Assembly: GCA_964650905.1 (NCBI GenBank)
Contig: CAZYVH010000092.1
Span: 1-11,439 of the forward strand
DNA from: SZUA-36 sp964650905
GTDB lineage: Bacteria; Pseudomonadota; Gammaproteobacteria; Xanthomonadales; SZUA-36
Direction of reading: 5' to 3'
DNA: 11,439 nt
Part shown: positions 6,810 to 11,439 of the stretch, piece by piece
How the letters are laid out: every line of letters starts with the position of its first letter
Numbering within the stretch: position 1 is the first letter of the stretch
The notes under the pieces: model-generated
Seen by the model: only the letters and a program-made list of their open reading frames with translations
The model's database searches: none
Told to the model about the DNA's origin: nothing
Made by a program: the position numbers and the translations under genes

Positions 6810-7921
6810 TGTGCCGCGCAGTACTGAAACAGATGGCTAAATGCGTTGTCGTGCTGTTGTCAGTCTGCCTGGTCACCGGCACTGCAGGTGCCAACGAGGA
6901 CAAAGTCCTCAATGTATATAGCTGGGTCGACTACGTTGCGCCCGACACCGTGTCAAATTTTGCAAAGGAATTCGGTATCAGGGTGAATTACGATGTATAC
7001 GATTCCACCGAGATCGTGGAGGCGCGGTTACTGGCGGGTCAAACGGGTTATGATGTCGTCGTCCATAGCACCCGCTACGCGTCACGCCTGATCCCGATTG
7101 GCGTTTTTCAACCACTTGAACGCGAGCGTTTGCCTTTGTATTCAAACCTCGATGCCTGGGTGCTGAAAATGCTGGAGCCTTATGACCCCGGTAATCGCTA
7201 CGCGATACCCTATATGTGGGGCACCACCGGTTTCGCCTACAATGTCGACATGGTCCGCGCGCGTATGCCGGATGCACCGCTTGATAGTGCCCGTATGTTG
7301 TTCGATCCTGCCATCGTATCGAAATTTGCAGATTGTGGTGTGAGCCTGCTGGATGAGGCCACCGATGTCATATCCATGGTTCTGCTCTACCTTGGACTCG
7401 ATCCCAACAACCTGGAACCGGCCAACCTGGCGCGGGCTGAAGCGCAAATGAAACTGGTCAGGCCTTACATACGTTATTTCAGCTCTGCAAAAATGATCAA
7501 TGACATGCCAAGCGGGGAGATTTGCCTGGCCATGAGCTGGTCTGGGGACTATGCCCAGGCCATGAACAGGGCCCGTGAAGTTGGGTCAGATATCCATCTG
7601 GCATACAGCGCACCCAAAGAGGGTTCCATGTTGTGGTTTGATGGTGTTTTCATACCCGCGGATGCACCGCACCCTGATAACGCCTACCTGTTTTTGAACT
7701 ACCTGCTGCGACCCCAGGTCATTGCAGCGGTCAGCAATACGACCAATTACGCCAATGCCAATACCGCCGCAGCGCAATATACGCTGCCGGAAATCATTCA
7801 TAATCCGGTACTTTACCCACCCATGTCAGAGCGTGGCCGATTTGATGTCGGCCTGATTTTTGGACCCAAACTGGAACGTCGCCGCACACGTAGTTGGTCG
7901 CGTATCAAAACGGGTTTATAA
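6809..7921 (+). CDS. potF: Periplasmic polyamine-type substrate-binding protein (PotD/PotF family)
   Basis: This is the secreted solute receptor of the ABC importer encoded downstream; 370 residues, as for E. coli PotF. The N-terminus has Arg/Lys followed by a hydrophobic core (VVVLLSV) and a TAGA cleavage site before NEDK, a Sec signal without a proper lipobox. The mature start KVLNVYSWVDYVAPDTV is diagnostic of the family, as is the end RRRTRSWSRIKTG. By eye against PotF, the ligand residues Trp39, Asp41, Tyr42, Ser87, Trp244, Asp247, Asp278 and Tyr314 are kept; PotF Ser38, Glu185 and Phe276 appear as Val40, Asp186 and Trp276. The ligand is therefore probably a cationic amine, but not necessarily putrescine. 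The ATG at 6809 is chosen because it couples to the regulator stop (TGATG); ATG 6833 is an alternative leaving a 20-residue signal. The symbol is by homology only. Confidence 0.9.
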   Translation: MCRAVLKQMAKCVVVLLSVCLVTGTAGANEDKVLNVYSWVDYVAPDTVSNFAKEFGIRVNYDVYDSTEIVEARLLAGQTGYDVVVHSTRYASRLIPIGVFQPLERERLPLYSNLDAWVLKMLEPYDPGNRYAIPYMWGTTGFAYNVDMVRARMPDAPLDSARMLFDPAIVSKFADCGVSLLDEATDVISMVLLYLGLDPNNLEPANLARAEAQMKLVRPYIRYFSSAKMINDMPSGEICLAMSWSGDYAQAMNRAREVGSDIHLAYSAPKEGSMLWFDGVFIPADAPHPDNAYLFLNYLLRPQVIAAVSNTTNYANANTAAAQYTLPEIIHNPVLYPPMSERGRFDVGLIFGPKLERRRTRSWSRIKTGL

Positions 7922-7924
7922 ATA

Positions 7925-9091
7925 ATGACCGGCTCAGATTTGAAATACACGCCGTGGCTCGACCCTGATGCCAAACCCATTGTACAGATCAAAGGTGTCA
8001 GCAAGTCGTTTGGCAAGGTCCGGGCAGTTAACAACGTGGATCTTGATATCTTCGCGGGTGAGTTGTTCACAATCCTGGGTGGCTCAGGATCAGGCAAAAC
8101 CACCTTGTTGCGGATGCTCGCGGGGTTTGAGCAACCATCATCGGGATCAATCTGGATCGACGGTGTCGATATGACCCGTGTGCCGCCGTATGAGCGGCCG
8201 GTCAACATGATGTTCCAGTCCTACGCCTTGTTTCCACACATGAATGTTGCACAGAACGTTGCTTACGGACTGCGCCGGGACAAGATGGACAGGGCCCGTA
8301 TTGAACGGCGCACACGGGACATGCTGGAACTGGTCAAGCTGGACAAACTGGCGATGCGTAAACCACAACAACTCTCCGGTGGTGAGCGTCAGCGGGTCGC
8401 CCTGGCACGGGCGCTGGTGAAACAACCCAAACTGCTATTGCTCGATGAGCCACTCGCGGCGCTGGATAAAAAACTCCGCCAACACACCCAGTTTGAGCTG
8501 ATGAATATCCAGGATGAACTGGGTGTGACCTTTATCGTGGTGACCCATGATCAGGAGGAGGCAATGACCCTTTCGAGCCGTATCGTGGTGATGAAAGCGG
8601 GCCGTTTTGAGCAGGTCGGCACACCGGCTGAAGTGTACGAGTGCCCGGTCAATCACTACGTGGCGGATTTTGTGGGCAATATCAATTTGCTTGAGGCCAC
8701 CGTTGTAAGCAGCGACCATGAGCGGGTGAGTGTTGATTGTCCCGCATTGGGTACACGCATTGAGACACTGAATGAGGGTAATGCTGTCACCGGTGAGCCG
8801 ACCTGGCTGGCCATACGGCCGGAGAAAATCTATATCAGCAAGGACCTGCCCCAACTGCCGGGCAGGGTGGTGACACGGGGAAAAGTCAGGGAATTTGGTT
8901 ATTTCGGCAACCTGTCGGTGTTTCGTGTAGAACTGGCTTCGGGCACCGTGCTACAGGTCAGTGGCCAGAACCGCGAGCGCAGATCCTCCCACAGCGTGGA
9001 GTGGGACGATGATGTCTATGTTTCATGGGACATCAGCAGCGCCATACTGCTCGATGCCCGCCAGCAGCGAAACGATGATTCGAACGATTGA
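7925..9091 (+). CDS. potG: ABC transporter ATP-binding protein, PotG/PotA type
   Basis: This is the energising subunit of the importer; 388 residues, at the inner face of the membrane. Motifs in order are Walker A GGSGSGKT (52-59), Q-loop FQSYALFPHM (97-106), signature LSGGE (150-154), Walker B LLLDEP (171-176), D-loop ALDKK (179-183), and H-loop His208 in VVTHDQEEAM. All catalytic residues are present. The C-terminal part from about 250 is a TOBE-type regulatory domain (LAIRPEKIYIS, then FGYFGNLSVFRVEL) like that of PotG. A long N-terminal extension (MTGSDLKYTPWLDPDAKPIV) before the first strand also recalls PotG rather than MalK. It starts 3 bases after the binding-protein stop and its end overlaps the permease start by 17 bases. 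Family certain; transported substrate unknown. Confidence 0.95.
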   Translation: MTGSDLKYTPWLDPDAKPIVQIKGVSKSFGKVRAVNNVDLDIFAGELFTILGGSGSGKTTLLRMLAGFEQPSSGSIWIDGVDMTRVPPYERPVNMMFQSYALFPHMNVAQNVAYGLRRDKMDRARIERRTRDMLELVKLDKLAMRKPQQLSGGERQRVALARALVKQPKLLLLDEPLAALDKKLRQHTQFELMNIQDELGVTFIVVTHDQEEAMTLSSRIVVMKAGRFEQVGTPAEVYECPVNHYVADFVGNINLLEATVVSSDHERVSVDCPALGTRIETLNEGNAVTGEPTWLAIRPEKIYISKDLPQLPGRVVTRGKVREFGYFGNLSVFRVELASGTVLQVSGQNRERRSSHSVEWDDDVYVSWDISSAILLDARQQRNDDSND

Positions 9092-9992
9092 GAGAAATCA
9101 TGGTGACGGACGTCGCTTGTGGATACGGCGGGCCCTGGTGTTTCCCTACGCATGGCTGCTGTTGTTTTTCCTGGTTCCGTTCATCATCATTTTTAAAATC
9201 AGCCTGGCGGACCCTCTGGTTGCATTGCCACCGTTTACACCGTTTTTCGACTGGACCGCCACGGGTCTCAATCGGCTGCATGTCACACTGGATAATTATA
9301 TTTTTCTGTTCCAGGATCGTTATTACGCAACGATTTATTTAAATTCCATCAAGATGGCGGCTGTTTCGACGCTATTGTGCCTGTTGCTGGGTTATCCGAT
9401 GGCGTATTTCATAGCCCTGCAACCTGAAAGACGTCGTAACCGCCTGTTGCTGGCCGTTATTTTGCCATTCTGGATTTCGTTTTTATTGCGTGTATATGCG
9501 TGGATTGGCCTCTTGAACCAGCACGGTGTGATTAACCAGTTATTGCAGACGCTGGGCTTGATTGATCGGCCCATCCACATGTTGTATAACGATTTTGCAG
9601 TCTATCTCGGTATTGTTTATTCCTACCTGCCGTTCATGATACTGCCACTTTATACCAGTCTGGAGCGTCTCAACCCGGATTTACGGGAGGTGGCGGCGGA
9701 CCTCGGTGCAAAACCCTCGCAGGTGTTCCGGGATATCACGTTGCCGTTGTCGTTTCCCGGGATCATTGCCGGTTGCCTGTTGGTGTTCATACCCGCCATT
9801 GGCGAGTTTATTATCCCGGCCTTGCTGGGTAGCTCAGAAACATTGATGATCGGCCGTGCGTTGTGGGACGAGTTTTTTGTCAACCGTGACTGGCCGGTGG
9901 CTTCGGCGGTTGCCGTGGTGTTGTTGCTGATACTCGTGGTGCCGATGATCTGGTTTCAAAAGAGCCAGGGACCACGCCGGGAGGTTTCATGA
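9075..9992 (+). CDS. potH: ABC transporter permease, PotH/PotB type
   Basis: This inner-membrane channel subunit has 305 residues. The first membrane segment (about 20-41, LVFPYAWLLLFFLVPFIII) is followed by KISLADP, a hallmark of PotH. Further hydrophobic spans lie near 93-115, 123-147, 174-195, 227-250 and 276-294. The EAA coupling loop, REVAADLGAKPSQVFRDITLP (204-224), contacts the ATPase. The ATG at 9075 is chosen because it gives a PotH-like N-terminus. A longer open frame from 8961 reads through the ATPase gene in another frame with no membrane character. The resulting 17-base overlap with the ATPase gene has only a weak ribosome site, which suggests translational coupling. The last bases overlap the next gene as ATGA. 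Confidence 0.93.
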   Translation: MIRTIERNHGDGRRLWIRRALVFPYAWLLLFFLVPFIIIFKISLADPLVALPPFTPFFDWTATGLNRLHVTLDNYIFLFQDRYYATIYLNSIKMAAVSTLLCLLLGYPMAYFIALQPERRRNRLLLAVILPFWISFLLRVYAWIGLLNQHGVINQLLQTLGLIDRPIHMLYNDFAVYLGIVYSYLPFMILPLYTSLERLNPDLREVAADLGAKPSQVFRDITLPLSFPGIIAGCLLVFIPAIGEFIIPALLGSSETLMIGRALWDEFFVNRDWPVASAVAVVLLLILVVPMIWFQKSQGPRREVS

Positions 9993-10816
9993 AGAACCGG
10001 CAGGGGATGAAAAAACGGCATACATTGCTGCTGAGTATGGCCGCTTTTGGCTACGCCTTTTTGTATGTGCCGATATTGTCAGTCATGGTTTATTCGTTCA
10101 ATGAGTCCCGTCTGGCAACCCTGTGGGGGGGCTTTTCATTACGTTGGTACCGGTCGCTGGCCGCAGATGAAGATATCCTGAGTGCCGCACTGCTCAGTCT
10201 GAAGATCGCCGCCGTTAGTGCCACGCTGGCCACCATCCTGGGAACACTGGCGGCGCTGGCTCTAAATCGTCTTGGCCGTTTCAGGGGCCGCACATTACTC
10301 GGCGGTATGCTGACAGCACCGCTGGTCATGCCCGAGATCATCACCGGTATTTCATTGCTGTTTTTATTTATTTCGCTGGCCGGTTGGATTGGCTGGCCGG
10401 CCAACCGTGGCGCCACCACCATCACCATTGCCCACGTCACATTTTCAATGGCATACGTCGCGGTTGTGGTGCGCTCGCGCCTGAGCGGTCTTGATCCGTC
10501 CTTCGAAGAGGCTGCGATGGATCTCGGTGCACGGCCATTGCGGGTCTTTTTTGATATCACGGCGCCAAACATTGCCCCCGCCATGATCGCTGGCTGGTTA
10601 CTGTCGTTCACGCTCTCGCTGGATGACGTCGTCATCGCGAGTTTTGTGTCCGGACCCGGCGCGACGACCCTGCCCATGTTGATCTTTTCCAAGGTGCGAT
10701 TGGGTGTCACCCCGGATATCAATGCGCTGGCAACGGTCATTATCTTATTGGTGTCATGCGGCGTACTGGCCGCCGCATTGCTGGAACGAAAACAAAAACC
10801 AGGCCGGTATCTGTAA
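9989..10816 (+). CDS. potI: ABC transporter permease, PotI/PotC type
   Basis: This second channel subunit has 275 residues and should form a heterodimer with the preceding permease. The N-terminal span (about 13-35) leads into PILSVMVYSFNES, typical of PotC/PotI. More hydrophobic spans lie near 65-92, 105-133, 145-162, 198-220 and 247-265. The EAA loop is EEAAMDLGARPLRVFFDITAP (173-193), and SLDDVVIASFVSGPG (210-224) is a strong family marker. GGGAGG (9979-9984) precedes the ATG by 4 bases and the start overlaps the upstream stop as ATGA. A second ATG (10007) is possible but less well placed. The gene ends 28 bases before the Rieske oxygenase gene, so importer and oxygenase are probably co-transcribed. 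Confidence 0.94.
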   Translation: MKNRQGMKKRHTLLLSMAAFGYAFLYVPILSVMVYSFNESRLATLWGGFSLRWYRSLAADEDILSAALLSLKIAAVSATLATILGTLAALALNRLGRFRGRTLLGGMLTAPLVMPEIITGISLLFLFISLAGWIGWPANRGATTITIAHVTFSMAYVAVVVRSRLSGLDPSFEEAAMDLGARPLRVFFDITAPNIAPAMIAGWLLSFTLSLDDVVIASFVSGPGATTLPMLIFSKVRLGVTPDINALATVIILLVSCGVLAAALLERKQKPGRYL

Positions 10817-10832
10817 CCGCGGAACTGACTTT

Positions 10833-10838
10833 GAGGAG
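10833..10838 (+). promoter_or_regulatory. Shine-Dalgarno deciding the Rieske oxygenase start
   Basis: GAGGAG abuts an ATG at 10839 with no spacer, but lies 6 bases before the in-frame ATG at 10845. Correct spacing therefore favours 10845 as the start. Confidence 0.6.
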
Positions 10839-10844
10839 ATGCAT

Positions 10845-11439
10845 ATGAAGAAGCAGGACATCAGGCAATTGATCGACGCCCACCATAAAGGTATCGCCCT
10901 GGAGCAGGCGTTTTACACCGATAAAGCTATTTTTGATCGGGATATCAGCGAGATCTATCTCAAGTGTTGGCTATACGCCGGGCACGTCAGTGAAATCCCG
11001 GCCCTCGGCGATTGGTTCCTGTTCGAGTTCGCTGGAGAATCGGTCATTCTCGTGCGTCGTTCCAGCGATGAAATCAGCGCGCTGCTGAATGTTTGTCGCC
11101 ACCGCGGGTCCAGAATCTGTCTCGAAAACCACGGTAGTTCCAAGCGGCTCGTCTGCCGTTACCACGCCTGGAATTATGATCTGGATGGCGCCCTGCGCGG
11201 AGCGCCACACATGGGTGATGATTTTGACAAGTCGGCTATAGCGCTGAAGAAAATACACGTCGAAGTGCTGGCCGGTATGATCTATGTCAATTTTGCGGAC
11301 CAACCGGCATCATTCACACCGGTACGTGAGGCATTGAATGAATGTTTAGTGCCTTACCACCTGGAGCGGGCCAAGGTGGCGCACCGGCAGACCTATCCGA
11401 TCAATGCCAATTGGAAACTGTCACTGGAAAACTATACCG
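10845..11439 (+). CDS. Rieske non-heme iron oxygenase, large subunit (3' part cut by window edge)
   Basis: The 198 visible residues are the N-terminal half of a ring-hydroxylating/N-demethylating oxygenase. The [2Fe-2S] Rieske ligands are complete: Cys84-x-His86 in NVCRHRG and Cys104-x2-His107 in CRYHAWNYDLDG, with 17 residues between His86 and Cys104. NANWKLSLENYT (187-198) is the usual entry to the catalytic iron domain. The iron-binding His/His/Asp residues lie beyond the window. Relatives include glycine-betaine (GbcA), stachydrine and carnitine (CntA) monooxygenases, as well as aromatic-ring dioxygenases. The neighbouring BetI-like and GcvT-like genes favour an amine substrate. Such enzymes need a reductase, which is not in the window and may follow. 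Start 10845 is preferred over 10839 on ribosome-site spacing. Confidence 0.92.
   Translation, partial: MKKQDIRQLIDAHHKGIALEQAFYTDKAIFDRDISEIYLKCWLYAGHVSEIPALGDWFLFEFAGESVILVRRSSDEISALLNVCRHRGSRICLENHGSSKRLVCRYHAWNYDLDGALRGAPHMGDDFDKSAIALKKIHVEVLAGMIYVNFADQPASFTPVREALNECLVPYHLERAKVAHRQTYPINANWKLSLENYT

Noticed and set aside
6833..6892. Lipoprotein signal on the binding protein (Cys near LLSVC)
   Set aside because: The residue before the Cys is Val, not Gly/Ala/Ser, and a normal signal-peptidase I site (AGA) follows.
8961..9074. Longer start for the first permease within the ATPase gene
   Set aside because: The extra residues have no membrane or family character, while the ATG at 9075 gives a PotH-like N-terminus.
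11336..11343. Second copy of the GAATGAAT operator half-site
   Set aside because: It is a single half-site inside the Rieske coding region with no matching inverted arm; most likely chance.
1..11439. Complete putrescine utilisation (Puu) pathway
   Set aside because: Only the PuuC-like dehydrogenase and the importer fit. No gamma-glutamylputrescine synthetase, oxidase or hydrolase is present, and the Rieske and GcvT-like proteins would be unexplained.

Overview
The window is a compact, almost fully coding catabolic and transport locus. It most resembles a member of the Pseudomonadota: BetI-type regulator, PotFGHI-type importer, clear Shine-Dalgarno sites, moderate GC by eye. Nothing seen fixes the genus, and I see no RNA gene, insertion sequence, CRISPR array or phage gene.

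Layout. Two divergent transcription units flank a 280-base regulatory region (5888-6167). The leftward unit (5887 down to 1) encodes two related FAD oxidoreductases of the phytoene-desaturase/PYROXD2 type, a GcvT-like folate-dependent C1-transfer protein, and an aldehyde dehydrogenase that runs off the left edge lacking only its last few residues. These genes overlap by 8 and 4 bases or are 16 bases apart. The rightward unit (6168 to 11439) encodes a BetI-like TetR repressor, a periplasmic polyamine-type binding protein, an ABC ATPase, two permeases, and the first 198 residues of a Rieske non-heme iron oxygenase cut by the right edge. The spacings in this unit are 1-base overlap, 3-base gap, 17-base overlap, 4-base overlap and 28-base gap.

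Control. The divergent region holds a perfect inverted repeat (8-base arms, 4-base spacer, 6069-6088). It sits on the -10 box and spacer of a good leftward sigma-70 promoter, and ends one base before the -35 box of a rightward promoter. This is the expected place for the operator of the BetI-like repressor. The first gene of each unit starts with TTG.

How the genes could work together (inference). A cationic amine is imported by the Pot-type transporter. The Rieske oxygenase and the FAD enzymes oxidise an N-methyl group or the carbon skeleton. The GcvT-like protein passes a one-carbon unit to tetrahydrofolate, and the aldehyde dehydrogenase oxidises a resulting (semi)aldehyde. The combination of BetI-like sensor, Rieske oxygenase and GcvT-like protein points to an N-methylated or quaternary amine. 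The transporter and the PuuC-like dehydrogenase would also fit a polyamine. The actual substrate cannot be read from the sequence. I consider the locus a credible candidate for an uncharacterised methylated-amine degradation pathway.
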